Assembly (NCBI GenBank): GCA_000955795.1
Contig: JYOB01000007.1
Coordinates: 186,001-250,000, forward strand
Length of the DNA stretch: 64,000 nt
Origin: Burkholderiaceae bacterium 26
GTDB lineage: Bacteria > Pseudomonadota > Gammaproteobacteria > Burkholderiales > Burkholderiaceae
Direction of reading: 5' to 3'
The notes beneath the pieces are model-generated. The model saw nothing but the letters and a program-made list of their open reading frames with translations, was not told the DNA's origin and ran no database searches. The translations under genes were made by a program, and so were the position numbers. Below, piece after piece: positions 54,414-63,472 of this stretch (the stretch's first letter is position 1; the number at the start of each line of letters is the position of its first letter).

Positions 54414-54957
54414 CGATGGGCAAAGTATCAGGCTATGCCGGGTGATCGAGCATTGCCGCAACGCGGCATACGAATTGTTCGCTCAGGCAATCCGGAATGC
54501 AGCTGCTAGGGACCCCATGCGGATCGAGAACGCCGCCAAGCTATACGGATTTAGATCGCCTTGCCGTGATGCGAAAGACAACCGCATATGCTGGAGCATG
54601 CCCCGCCTCTCATACGAGATTGTGAGCAGACCGGTGTTTCCAGGAACGAAGCTTGTTCTCTTCATCCTTTCTGGTACTTGCCACAACTGCCGCGCTCCCT
54701 TGAATGTCGTGCACAGGGACGAACGCCACGTCCGCTCGATTGTTACCCCGCGGACTCTTCAGCAGACAAATAGCGCTCACAAAGTCTGGCCAACCGCATA
54801 GAGCCTACTTGGCCCGACTTTTTTGTCTCTCAACGCGGGCTGGGAAGCTTCGGCCAATTCCGGATATCACACGCGGGAACAGGATAACGACCACACCATG
54901 CGCTCATAAGCTGCAATCGGGCGGGACGCACTTCCCGCCAAGATCGGGGGTAACGTC
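54414..54957. other. Intergenic region without a convincing gene
   Basis: About 540 bp following the repeats. Frames up to about 120 codons exist on both strands but lack family resemblance, good ribosome sites or the codon pattern of the neighbours. It may be degraded coding DNA. No tRNA or IS end was recognised. Confidence 0.4.
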
Positions 54958-55500
54958 ATGGGCTATGCGCTCCAACACCAGTGCACCGAACACGGCGGTG
55001 CGATCGTGATCGGTACTATTCATTGGCGCCTGCACAAGGACACACCACTGGCTCTCGGCACGCATCTCATCACGCCTCGCCTAGGGTATTGGCACCACGG
55101 CGTCTACGTTGGCGGTGGAAAGGTTGTGCATTACGCAGGTCTGTCCCGAACGTTTCTGCGCGGCCCAGTCGAGGAAATCACGGTTGAAGACTTCGCCCAC
55201 GGTCGCACCCTCTGGGTCAGGCACCCTTGCCAATGCAGATTCTCCGGCCAAGACGTCGTGCGCCGGGCCCGTTCGCGACTCGGCGAATCACGGTATCGGA
55301 TTCTCACCAACAATTGCGAGCACTTCTGCAACTGGTGCCTGAATGACGAGAACCACAGCGACCAGGCTGAGATATTGCTCGCTGGGCCCCGTGCACTGTT
55401 TGGCATGGTGCGGCGTGTGGTCGGCGTGCTACTGAATCTGCCGCGCTATCTCCTCCCGCATTCAGCCCGCACACCCACAATGGTGATGACGCAGCAGTAG
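54958..55500 (+). CDS. LRAT-domain (lecithin:retinol acyltransferase-like, NlpC/P60 superfamily) protein
   Basis: The 180-aa protein has the full LRAT catalytic pattern: H47 in YWHHGVYVGGG, H59 in KVVHYAG, and the nucleophile C120 in TNNCEHFCNW. These enzymes cleave or transfer acyl groups on phospholipids or N-acyl substrates. The C-terminal 35 residues contain a hydrophobic helix (MVRRVVGVLLNLPRYLL) that could sit on a membrane. A run of G lies seven bases before the ATG. It stands alone between the DnaA-box region and the catabolic operon; its substrate is unknown. Confidence 0.85.
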   Translation: MGYALQHQCTEHGGAIVIGTIHWRLHKDTPLALGTHLITPRLGYWHHGVYVGGGKVVHYAGLSRTFLRGPVEEITVEDFAHGRTLWVRHPCQCRFSGQDVVRRARSRLGESRYRILTNNCEHFCNWCLNDENHSDQAEILLAGPRALFGMVRRVVGVLLNLPRYLLPHSARTPTMVMTQQ

Positions 55501-55821
55501 ATCGACCCGCGTCGGTCGCAGGCTCTGCGCGCGCAACGGGTAGGCCATCCCGACACCATGAGCTGATTGCCACGTCAGATGCTTTCCATGCGCCCCCAGC
55601 GCGAGAGGGCGGGCGCCCGGCCGCCGGTCCGACACCGTACACAGCCGCAGCACTCCCCCGCGTTCGTTACCGCAGATCAATCGATCTCCGAATACCAGCA
55701 ATGGACGGATAGCCGCAGCACGAAGCGGATATATGCCTACCCCGTTCGCAATCCATCATGCATTCAAGCGCGTCGCCAACGATTTGCGCAAGACGACATC
55801 CAGCGAACAAGGGAGACACCC
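55501..55821. promoter_or_regulatory. Upstream region of the indole/aromatic oxidation operon
   Basis: About 320 bp with no convincing gene although one frame stays open into the SDR gene. It presumably holds the operon promoter. A half-site TCATGCAT at 55756-55763 recalls the palindromes at 63118 and 63381. Nothing else is seen. Confidence 0.4.
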
Positions 55822-56610
55822 ATGAAAGATCTCAACGACAAGGTCGCCATCGTGACTGGCGGCGCCACCATCATCGGAGCGGCGGTCGTCAACGCGCTTC
55901 GCAGCCACCAGGTCAAGGTAGCCCTGTTCGACATCGACGCAGTCGGCGGCGATCGCGTTGCCACGGCCGACCCGGAAGGCATCCATTTCTGGCAAGTCGA
56001 TATCGCAGACGACCAGCAATTGGAACGCGCTGTCGCAGATGTGGCCGCCCAGTTCGGACGCGTGGACTTCTTAGTGAACCTCGCCGCCACGTATCTGGAC
56101 GACGGCGAAAAATCCGGTCGCGCTGACTGGCTCAAAGCATTGGACGTCAACGTGGTGAGCGCCGTCATGGCTGCGCATGCGGTGCGTCCGCACATGGTTG
56201 CCGCGGGTGGCGGCGCCATCGTCAACTTCACCAGCATCTCGTCCAGCGTTGCGCAAACCGGCCGTTGGCTCTATCCGGTCTCCAAGGCTGCGCTGGTACA
56301 AGTCACGCGAAGCATGGCGATGGACTTTGCTGCTGACGACATCCGCGTGAATTCGGTCTCGCCCGGATGGACGTGGTCACGCGTGATGGACGAGATCACG
56401 CACGGTGACCGCGCCAAGACTGACCGTGTCGCAGCCGACTATCACCTGCTGCGCCGCGTGGGCAACCCGGAGGAGGTTGCCGATGTTGTCACGTTCCTCC
56501 TGTCTGGACATGCCTCGTTTGTCACCGGCGCGGACTACGCCGTCGACGGTGGCTATTCGGCCATGGGGCCTGAGCAAGCCAAGCCGGCAATTCCACGCCT
56601 GGCCGAGTAA
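55822..56610 (+). CDS. Short-chain dehydrogenase/reductase (probable indole-diol or similar dehydrogenase)
   Basis: The 262-aa SDR has a slightly unusual cofactor loop TGGATIIG (residues 12-19, instead of TGxxxGIG), NLAAT, the catalytic Tyr-Lys in YPVSKAALVQ near residue 156, and a GGYSAMGPEQ tail. From the ATG at 55822 (GGGAG six bases upstream). It begins an operon with a StyA/StyB-type oxygenase pair; in the known Acinetobacter iif pathway an SDR oxidises the diol formed from indole. Assigning that step here is inference from gene order. Confidence 0.85.
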   Translation: MKDLNDKVAIVTGGATIIGAAVVNALRSHQVKVALFDIDAVGGDRVATADPEGIHFWQVDIADDQQLERAVADVAAQFGRVDFLVNLAATYLDDGEKSGRADWLKALDVNVVSAVMAAHAVRPHMVAAGGGAIVNFTSISSSVAQTGRWLYPVSKAALVQVTRSMAMDFAADDIRVNSVSPGWTWSRVMDEITHGDRAKTDRVAADYHLLRRVGNPEEVADVVTFLLSGHASFVTGADYAVDGGYSAMGPEQAKPAIPRLAE

Positions 56611-56663
56611 CGCCGCCCTGCACCACCGGGCCGAACTTTCATCAAGGATCAAGGAGAACTCTC

Positions 56664-57908
56664 ATGCGTCGAATCGCAATTGTGGGTGGTGGCCAGGCTG
56701 GCCTGCCGCTGGCCTTTGGGCTGCTGGACAAGGGTTATGAAGTCACCGTCGTTTCCAACCGTACGCCGGACGACATCCGCAACGGCAAGGTCATGTCCAG
56801 CCAGTGCATGTTCGATCCTGCACTGCGGATCGAACGTGACCTTGGCATCAACGATTGGGAGAGCACCTGTCCGCCCGTTGAAGGCATCGGCTTTGCCGTG
56901 CCGCACCCGGAGCAACCTGGCGCGAAGGCCATTGAATGGAGCGCTCGGCTGGACCGCCCCGCGCAGTCGGTTGACCAGCGCGTGAAGATGGCCTGGTGGC
57001 TGGAGCAGCTTGAATCGCACGGGGGCCGACTGGTGATTCAGGACGCGGGCGTTGCCGAACTCGAAGCGCTGGCGGAAAGCCATGATCTGGTTCTCCTGGC
57101 GGGCGGCAAGGGTGAAGTCGTCAAGCTGCTGGAGCGCGACGCGTCTCGTTCCCCCTTCGACAAGCCGCAGCGTGCGTTGGCGTTGACCTACGTGCATGGC
57201 CTGCAGCCAACGCGGGACTACTCGCGCGTGTCGTTCAACCTGATTCCGGGTGTGGGTGAGTACTTCGTCTTTCCCGCGTTCACGCTCAGTGGCCCGTGCG
57301 ACATCATGGTGTTTGAAGGCGTACCAGGCGGCCCGCTCGACTGCTGGCGCGACGTGCGCACCCCGCAAGAACATCTGGCGACCAGCCTGCGCTTCCTGCA
57401 GACCTACCTGCCGTGGGAAGCCGATCGCGCACGCAACGTGGAGCTGACGGACGACAAGGGCGTGCTGGCTGGCGCCTTCGCTCCTACCATACGCAAGCCC
57501 GTCATGACGCTGCCGTCCGGCCGCCTGGTATTTGGTCTGGGCGATGCCGTGGTCACCAATGACCCGATCACCGGACAGGGCTCGAACAACGCCACAAAGG
57601 CGTGCAAGGTCTATCTTGACGCCATCGTGGCCCGCGCCGACCAGCCCTACACGCGCGACTGGATGGAAGCGACGTTCGAGCAGTTCTGGGACTACGCCCA
57701 ATGGGTCGTGCAATGGACGAACTCGCTGCTGACCCCGCCGCCGCCGCACATTCTCGGTTTGCTGGGCACTGCGCAGCAATCGCCGTCGCTGGCCAGCACG
57801 ATTGCGAACGGCTTTAACCACCCGCCGAGCTACTTCCCGTGGTGGGCAGACGCACAAGCCTGCGAACGCTTCATCGCAGAACACCAAGCCGTGCCGGCCA
57901 CGGCCTGA
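56664..57908 (+). CDS. Styrene/indole monooxygenase, StyA-type flavoprotein oxygenase
   Basis: The 414-aa protein is a single-component-fold group E flavoprotein monooxygenase that uses FADH2 from a separate reductase. It has the FAD motif VGGGQAGLPLAFGLL (residues 7-21), SSQCMFDPAL, FNLIPGVGEYFVFP and the late flavin motif GDAVVTNDPITGQGSNNA. Relatives epoxidise styrene (StyA) or oxidise indole (IifC). The partner reductase gene follows 11 bp later. The rest of the operon favours indole over styrene because no styrene-oxide isomerase is present. Confidence 0.9.
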   Translation: MRRIAIVGGGQAGLPLAFGLLDKGYEVTVVSNRTPDDIRNGKVMSSQCMFDPALRIERDLGINDWESTCPPVEGIGFAVPHPEQPGAKAIEWSARLDRPAQSVDQRVKMAWWLEQLESHGGRLVIQDAGVAELEALAESHDLVLLAGGKGEVVKLLERDASRSPFDKPQRALALTYVHGLQPTRDYSRVSFNLIPGVGEYFVFPAFTLSGPCDIMVFEGVPGGPLDCWRDVRTPQEHLATSLRFLQTYLPWEADRARNVELTDDKGVLAGAFAPTIRKPVMTLPSGRLVFGLGDAVVTNDPITGQGSNNATKACKVYLDAIVARADQPYTRDWMEATFEQFWDYAQWVVQWTNSLLTPPPPHILGLLGTAQQSPSLASTIANGFNHPPSYFPWWADAQACERFIAEHQAVPATA

Positions 57909-57919
57909 GGAGAACCGCC

Positions 57920-58471
57920 ATGCTGTCATGTCTCGCTCCCGAGTCCGTTGCCATGCGCACCGACCACTGCGACGCCTGGGGCAACGTCGACCTCGAACCC
58001 AAGGCCCTGCGCAATCTGTTCGGCAGCTACCCGACAGGCGTTGCCATCGTGACGACGCGCACGCCGGACGGGCGTTCTGTAGGCCTGACCATCAACTCCT
58101 TCGCCACCCTGTCCCTGGACCCGCCGTTGGTGCTGTGGAGCTTGGTTGACCGTTCCCCCAATCTGGCCGCGTTTCGCGAGAGCACGCATTTTGCGATCAA
58201 CATCCTGGCGAATGGCCACGAAGACCTCGCCAAGCGTTTTGCCAGTGCGGCGGTGCCGGACAAGTTCGAGGGCGTGACGGTACAAGAAACGCCCGAGGGC
58301 ATTCCCGCCATCGAGGGTGCGGTCGCGACGCTGGTCTGCGCGCACGACCACTGCCGGCACGTGGGAGACCACCTGCTGCTGATCGGCAAAGTGGTACGCA
58401 CCGCCAATCAGCCTGGTACGCCGCTGGTGTTCCACGCCGGCCGGTTCACGTCACTGCAAGCAGCCTGGTAG
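57920..58471 (+). CDS. NAD(P)H:flavin reductase, StyB-type partner of the oxygenase
   Basis: The 183-aa protein has the flavin-reductase-like fold: LRNLFGSYPTGVAIVTT near residues 31-47, LTINSFATLSLDPPLVLWSL, and FAINILANGH. It supplies reduced FAD to the StyA-type oxygenase. The ATG at 57920 is preferred, with GAGGAG seven bases upstream, although the frame is open earlier inside the oxygenase gene. Confidence 0.92.
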   Translation: MLSCLAPESVAMRTDHCDAWGNVDLEPKALRNLFGSYPTGVAIVTTRTPDGRSVGLTINSFATLSLDPPLVLWSLVDRSPNLAAFRESTHFAINILANGHEDLAKRFASAAVPDKFEGVTVQETPEGIPAIEGAVATLVCAHDHCRHVGDHLLLIGKVVRTANQPGTPLVFHAGRFTSLQAAW

Positions 58472-58506
58472 ACCACTTCGCTATCCCATACCGCCGGAGA
58501 CAGACC

Positions 58507-59298
58507 ATGACGTCCACCACCCCCACCCTGTTGTCTGCAGTGGCCGAAGGCTTGGCGCGGGGCAACATCCGCGTTGTCGACCTTACGCAGACGCTGTCGC
58601 CTTCGTTTCCTGCGCTGCAACTGCCGCCGCAGTTCGGGCAGGTCCAGGCTTTCAAGGTCGAGCGCATTTCGCACTACGACGAGGCTGGTCCCGCCTGGTA
58701 CTGGAACAACTTCTCGTGCGGCGAGCACACAGGCACGCATTTCGATGCCCCCGTGCACTGGATCACGGGGCGCGATTACCCCGGCAACAGCGTGGACACC
58801 ATCGCCCCGGAAAACTTCGTTGCGCCTGCGGTGGTGGTGGACGCCAGCACGCAGGTCCGCGAGAACGAAGACTGGCTGCTGACCGTGGAATTCCTGCAGG
58901 CCTGGGAACAGCGCCACGGACGCATCCCAGAAGGTGCGTGGGTGCTGTTCCGCACGGATTGGTCACACCGCGTGAATGATGCTGCGGCATTCCTGAACCT
59001 TCGCGAAGACGGTGCCCACACGCCTGGGCCAACGCAGGAAGCAGTCGAGTGGCTGATCCACGAGCGGAACGTGCACGGCTTCGGCGTGGAAACGATCAAT
59101 ACCGACGCCGGGCAGTCATATGCATGGCCAACGGCCTATCCGTGCCACACGTTGATGCATGGCGCAAACCGGTACGGCTTGCAGTGCCTGAAGAACCTCG
59201 ATCAGTTGCCGCCGCAGGGTGCGTTGATCGTGTCGGCGCCGCTCAAGATCGAAGGCGGCTCGGGCAGCCCGCTGCGCGTCCTCGCACTGGTGGAGTAA
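58507..59298 (+). CDS. Cyclase/isatin hydrolase-like metal-dependent hydrolase
   Basis: The 263-aa protein carries the metal motif of the cyclase superfamily, HTGTHFDAPVH (H74, H78, D80, H84), matching the His-x3-His-x-Asp set of isatin hydrolase and kynurenine formamidase. Isatin hydrolase opens isatin to isatinate, a step from indole toward anthranilate, which suits the oxygenase upstream. Alternatives are a lactone or formamide hydrolase. It has an AGACAG-type leader and is in the same direction with 35 bp spacing. Confidence 0.85.
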   Translation: MTSTTPTLLSAVAEGLARGNIRVVDLTQTLSPSFPALQLPPQFGQVQAFKVERISHYDEAGPAWYWNNFSCGEHTGTHFDAPVHWITGRDYPGNSVDTIAPENFVAPAVVVDASTQVRENEDWLLTVEFLQAWEQRHGRIPEGAWVLFRTDWSHRVNDAAAFLNLREDGAHTPGPTQEAVEWLIHERNVHGFGVETINTDAGQSYAWPTAYPCHTLMHGANRYGLQCLKNLDQLPPQGALIVSAPLKIEGGSGSPLRVLALVE

Positions 59299-59301
59299 GC
59301 C

Positions 59302-60909
59302 ATGGCCGCGTCGTCGGATCCGCAGGTCATCTTTGTCGGCAGCGGCATCAATTCGCTGGTCAGTGCGGCGCTGCTGGCCACGCGCGGCAAGCGTGTGCTG
59401 GTGCTCGAGCGCAATGACAGGCTGGGCGGCTGCATTCGCACCGAAGAGCTGTTTCCCGGCTATCACCATGAGGTGATGTCGTCATGGTATCCGCTGTTCG
59501 TCGGCAGCCCGGGCTATGCGGAACTCAAGCCTGCGCTGGAAAAGGCCGGGTTGACGTTCTTGTCGCCGGAATACACCACGGGCCTGGTTCAACCGGACGG
59601 ACGCGGCGTAGCATTCAAGCAGGATATGGCCGATGCGGTACGGTGTCTGGATGCGTTGGCGCCCGGAGACGGCACCGCCCTGGGTGCCATGGCGGACAGG
59701 CTCTTCGGCCCCGATGCAGAATTGACATTCGGCTTGCTCAGCCAGAACCCCTATGGCTGGGCGATGCTCAAGCTGCTGTTCAGCCAATGGCGCAAGCGTG
59801 GCACGGACGGCCTCGCGGGGTTCGCCGCCGATTCGCTGGAAACCTTCCGCCGCTGGTCCGAGCGCGCGCTGCACTCGGACCTCGCCCGCGCACTTATCGC
59901 GCCATGGGTGCTGCACTCGGGGCTCGGCCCCGATGATGCCGGCTCTGCATTGATCGGCAAGCTGACGTTTGCCTCGGTGGTCAGTGGCGGCATGCCGGTG
60001 GTCAAGGGTGGCGGAAGCCGCCTTGTTGAAGCCATCGCGCAGGTGATCGAGCAGCACGACGGGCGATTGATGACCGGTGTATCGGTCGAATCCGTGTTGA
60101 CCAGCGGGCACGGTCGCGGCCGTCACGCGATCGGCGTGAAGACAACCGACGGGCAAACCTTCCGTGCCCAGGAGGCGGTAGTCTGCAATGTCACGCCTCA
60201 GCAGTTGTACGGCCGCCTGTTGAGCGACATGCCGCAGCCCGTGCGCGAACGCGCGGAAGGCTATCGCTACGGCCGCGGCGACATGCAGATTCACTTCGCG
60301 CTCAATGCCCCGCCCGCCTGGTGCGACCCGGATCTGGCGCGTGTGCCGCTCGTGCACCTGACCGAGAGCATGGAGCAGGTCTGCACGTCGGTCACCGAAG
60401 CCAACAACGGCCTGCTGCCGCATCGCCCGACCCTTGGCATCGGCCAACCCACGGTGGCGGATCCGTCGCGCGCGCCCGAAGGCGGCTGGATCCTGTGGAT
60501 CCAGATGCAGGAGCTGCCGACCCGCCTCAAGGGCGATGCGGCGGACGAGATTGCCGTGCCCGCAGACGGCCGTTGGACAGCGGCCGTGCGCGAGGCCTTC
60601 GCAGACCGCGTACAGGCGCGACTGGAGCGCGTCATGCCGGGGCTCGCGCAACGCATCGTCGGGCGTCGCGCTTATTCGCCGGCAGATCTGGAGGCACTCA
60701 ACTGCAACCTGGTCGGAGGCGATCCGTACTCCGGCGTGTGTTCGCCTGATCAGTTCTTCTGGCTGCGCCCATTCGCGAGCAGCCATGGGGCTCGAGCCCA
60801 TCGGACCCCGCTGGCCAACGTGTTCCACATCGGCGCCAGTACACACCCGGGGCCCGGCCTGGGCGCCGGATCAGGGTTCATGGTGGCCCAGCACCTCAGT
60901 CCGCGCTAG
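59302..60909 (+). CDS. CrtI/phytoene-desaturase-like FAD-dependent oxidoreductase
   Basis: The 535-aa flavoprotein has the dinucleotide motif VGSGINSLVSAALLATRGKR (residues 12-31), VLERNDRLGGCIRTEE, and the C-terminal CrtI-like flavin contact FHIGASTHPGPGLGAGSG. The family includes carotenoid desaturases and many uncharacterised oxidases. It begins three bases after the hydrolase stop, so it is surely part of the operon, but this enzyme type is not a standard step of the published indole or styrene routes. Substrate unknown. Confidence 0.85.
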   Translation: MAASSDPQVIFVGSGINSLVSAALLATRGKRVLVLERNDRLGGCIRTEELFPGYHHEVMSSWYPLFVGSPGYAELKPALEKAGLTFLSPEYTTGLVQPDGRGVAFKQDMADAVRCLDALAPGDGTALGAMADRLFGPDAELTFGLLSQNPYGWAMLKLLFSQWRKRGTDGLAGFAADSLETFRRWSERALHSDLARALIAPWVLHSGLGPDDAGSALIGKLTFASVVSGGMPVVKGGGSRLVEAIAQVIEQHDGRLMTGVSVESVLTSGHGRGRHAIGVKTTDGQTFRAQEAVVCNVTPQQLYGRLLSDMPQPVRERAEGYRYGRGDMQIHFALNAPPAWCDPDLARVPLVHLTESMEQVCTSVTEANNGLLPHRPTLGIGQPTVADPSRAPEGGWILWIQMQELPTRLKGDAADEIAVPADGRWTAAVREAFADRVQARLERVMPGLAQRIVGRRAYSPADLEALNCNLVGGDPYSGVCSPDQFFWLRPFASSHGARAHRTPLANVFHIGASTHPGPGLGAGSGFMVAQHLSPR

Positions 60910-61017
60910 CCGCCCGCGCCGCATCCACCCTTCGACTCATCGCCCCGCCCTGCCGCTCCGGCCAGGGCGCGGGCGGTGTCGTCCCTCGTTTTCTCAACCA
61001 TGGTCAAGGAAAACGCC

Positions 61018-61911
61018 ATGCGCATGTCTGCTGTCAAGAAACTCCTGCCGGGTGTGCTGGCGTGTGCCGCCAGCCTCAATGCGGCGCACGCCACCGAAGG
61101 CGGCGGCCTGTCCATCTATCCGGATGGGCTCGAAAACTATCTGGTGGGCGCCTTGCCACCACCAGGCGTCCACATGCTGGTGTATGCCGGCGCTGCACGC
61201 TATGACACGCTGCGCGGCAACAGTGGGCAGTCTCTGCTGCAGGACTTCAAGGTGGACGTCAATGTGTTGGCGCCACGCCTGATCTGGGTGACACCGGCAC
61301 AGGTGTTCGGCGGGCAACTGGCATTCCATGCCATCGCACCGCTGCTCGACGTCGACTTCCGTGCCAACGGCGCACGCTTCAAGAGCTCGGGCCTGGGCGA
61401 CATGACGTTCGGCACGGCGCTCGGCTATCACGTCTCTCCGGCGCTGCACTATGTGCTCGGCCTGGACATGTACGCGCCCACCGGCCACTACGATCCGACC
61501 GACCCCTCCAGCCTTGGCAAGAACTACTGGACGGCGCAGCCGGTTGCGGCCATTACCTACATGCAACCGAGCGGCTTCAACGGCGATCTGAAGGTCATGT
61601 ACGACTTCAATCTGCGCAACGACAAGACGGACACCCGCTCGGGCCAAGCCATTCACGCCGACTACAGCGCCGGCTGGGGCATCGGCAACGGCTGGGTGTT
61701 CGGGGTGGGCGGCTATGTCTATCAGCAGACCACGAATGACCAAGGGCCGGCCGCCGCACAGGGCAAAGCGCGCGCGCTGGCCGCCGGGCCGTCCATCCGC
61801 TATGCGAACGATCGCGGCTGGCTGGTGACGGTCAAGTGGCAGAAGGAATTTGAAGTGCGGAACCGCCCGTCGGGCAGCCAGTTCTACGTGAAGGCGTCGA
61901 TTCCGTTCTGA
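61018..61911 (+). CDS. Outer-membrane channel, SphA/phenol-MetA family
   Basis: The 297-aa precursor has a signal peptide (MSAVKKLLPGVLACAASLNA, cleavage near AHA) and then a beta-barrel pattern with alternating aromatic strands (VWVTPAQVFGGQLAFHAIAP-like, YMQPSGFNGDLKVMYDFNLR), ending in Phe. This MetA-pathway family occurs in many aromatic-degradation operons, where it probably takes up hydrophobic substrates. ATG at 61018 has AAGGA seven bases upstream; two other Met codons lie nearby. Confidence 0.88.
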   Translation: MRMSAVKKLLPGVLACAASLNAAHATEGGGLSIYPDGLENYLVGALPPPGVHMLVYAGAARYDTLRGNSGQSLLQDFKVDVNVLAPRLIWVTPAQVFGGQLAFHAIAPLLDVDFRANGARFKSSGLGDMTFGTALGYHVSPALHYVLGLDMYAPTGHYDPTDPSSLGKNYWTAQPVAAITYMQPSGFNGDLKVMYDFNLRNDKTDTRSGQAIHADYSAGWGIGNGWVFGVGGYVYQQTTNDQGPAAAQGKARALAAGPSIRYANDRGWLVTVKWQKEFEVRNRPSGSQFYVKASIPF

Positions 61912-61921
61912 CGGCAAAACA

Positions 61922-61947
61922 AAAGGCGGCATCCGAAGATGCCGCCT
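61922..61947. terminator. Bidirectional hairpin terminator
   Basis: A perfect 11-bp stem AAGGCGGCATC / GATGCCGCCTT with a CGAA loop, between the convergent channel and araC-type genes. On the minus strand it is followed by TTGTTTTG, so it ends the regulator's message well; on the plus strand the U-run is short. Confidence 0.85.
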
Positions 61948-61992
61948 TGCTGATACAGATGTTCACGCACTTGCCACGGCAAACAGCGAGCC

Positions 61993-63021
61993 TTACCGCC
62001 GCCGCAGCGTCTGGCTGGGGGTCTCGCCGTAGCGCTGCTTGTAATCGTTGCTGAACCGGCCCATGTGCGCAAACCCCCAACGCAGCGCCACGCCAGCCAC
62101 ATTACTGGCTTCACCACTCGTCAGTTCGGTACGCGCGCGTTCCATCCGCAAGTCGCGCAGATAGTGCATCGGGCTAACGCCCAGAAAGTCCTTGAACCCG
62201 GTATAAAGACTTCTCACGCTCACGCCAACGACTTGCGCAAGCTTGCCTGCGCACACAGGCTCGTGCGCATGCGCTTCCAGGTAATCCTGCGCGCGGCGGA
62301 CATGGCGCGGCAGGATGGTGCCACGGCGAGCAGGCGCGGCCTCGCTGTGGTTGTGCCGGTGCGAAACCAGCAGCACCGACGCCGCCAACTGCTCGATCTG
62401 GGCAATCACCAGCTTGTGCTGCGCCAGGTCAAGACCTTGCGTCGAACAATCCATCAGATAGCTCAACAGGCAGCGCCACTGCCCACACTCGCGCCAGCGA
62501 AAACCAAGTTCAAACTGCAGCGGCTGTTCCAGCGGGTGGCCGAAATGGCCGACCAATGTGCGCTCCACCAGCGAACGCGACAGACGCAGCATCAGTTGTT
62601 CGTTCCCGGCGAGCCACCGCATTCTTGTTTCATTGTCCGGGCTGAGAACCGAGGCAACCTCCGGGCCGGACTCGACATGCTGGCCACCGCTATCAACGAT
62701 GGCGGACCCCAGAATGGGCATCTGCACCAAAAAGAAGCTTTCCAGCGGGCCCGGCTCAATTTCGACGGTGCCCCCGTAGCGCAGCCGGCTGAGTGAAATG
62801 TCACCCAGCGGAGTGTAGTGCATGCGCGCATCCAGGCGGTCGCCCCCATTGGTGAGGACAAGACGGTGCGGCTTCATGACCCGGCCGACCATCGAGCGCA
62901 CTTCATCAATATCGGTCGAGGCAAAAAGCAGCCGTTCCGGTGTGTATGGAAACGGATCAAACGCCGCCGAGGGTGCTGCTTGACGCGGCACGGCGGTCAG
63001 TGGGGGCGCGGAATTCAACAT
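61993..63021 (-). CDS. AraC-family transcriptional regulator
   Basis: The 342-aa protein (ATG at 63021; GAGGC upstream) has an N-terminal AraC-binding-like domain (residues 40-210) and a C-terminal double helix-turn-helix (VCAGKLAQVVGVSVRSLYTG near 265 and SNVAGVALRWGFAHMGRFSN near 312). Family members with this N-terminus often sense aromatic compounds. It lies between the oxidation operon and the ior gene, divergent from ior, so it probably controls one or both. Confidence 0.93.
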   Translation of the reverse strand: MLNSAPPLTAVPRQAAPSAAFDPFPYTPERLLFASTDIDEVRSMVGRVMKPHRLVLTNGGDRLDARMHYTPLGDISLSRLRYGGTVEIEPGPLESFFLVQMPILGSAIVDSGGQHVESGPEVASVLSPDNETRMRWLAGNEQLMLRLSRSLVERTLVGHFGHPLEQPLQFELGFRWRECGQWRCLLSYLMDCSTQGLDLAQHKLVIAQIEQLAASVLLVSHRHNHSEAAPARRGTILPRHVRRAQDYLEAHAHEPVCAGKLAQVVGVSVRSLYTGFKDFLGVSPMHYLRDLRMERARTELTSGEASNVAGVALRWGFAHMGRFSNDYKQRYGETPSQTLRRR

Positions 63022-63117
63022 GGCTTTTTGCCTCTTTTCTTGGCGGTGCAGGTACTGCCTCAATCACTTCCTCCGCTATCACGGAAGGTGAGCGTGACTC
63101 GCAAGACCCGTACCAAC

Positions 63118-63137
63118 ATGCATGATTTTTCATGCAT
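63118..63137. promoter_or_regulatory. Palindrome ATGCATGA-TTTT-TCATGCAT (operator candidate 1)
   Basis: Perfect eight-base arms. It lies 97 bp upstream of the araC-type start. It shares the 18-mer pattern TGCATGATT..TCATGyA with the palindrome at 63381-63394, pointing to one dimeric regulator that acts on both sides of the intergenic region. Confidence 0.65.
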
Positions 63138-63380
63138 AGATGTTCTGCCGCCGTTGTCATGGTATGCCCCGGTCGACAAGCCGCAATGTGCACCGCAGCA
63201 CCTGCAGCCAATTCACAGTCCCGGATGGGCACCCATTCTTCAAATATTCCGATGAAGCATGGAGTTCGTTCATCGTACCCGCCTGACCGTATTGCGCCAC
63301 CTCAGGAAAACCCCCGCCCGTTGCTCGCTCTTTATCCCCTTCTTGCGACTGTTATCCGTGTCTTGCTGAAAGTGCAATTG

Positions 63381-63394
63381 CATGATTAATCATG
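63381..63394. promoter_or_regulatory. Palindrome CATGATTAATCATG (operator candidate 2)
   Basis: A perfect 14-bp palindrome inside TGCATGATTAATCATGTA, 78 bp upstream of the ior gene. It matches operator candidate 1 at all but a few central and edge positions. Confidence 0.65.
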
Positions 63395-63472
63395 TATTGA
63401 CGGAGCCTCGTCCCGCAACGAAAGTGAAAGTCATGGGCACAACGTGCCCGATGAACCGAGACGAGGAGCACC

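Larger units (their letters stand above)
63022..63472. promoter_or_regulatory. Divergent araC / ior intergenic region
   Basis: About 450 bp without a convincing gene, containing the araC and ior promoters. It carries two closely related palindromes, one about 100 bp before araC and one about 80 bp before ior (listed separately). AT content rises around both. Confidence 0.6.

Noticed and set aside
54442-54801. 119-codon plus-strand frame after the iteron-like repeats.
   Set aside because: Composition and codon use unlike neighbours, no ribosome site and no recognisable domain; possibly decayed DNA.
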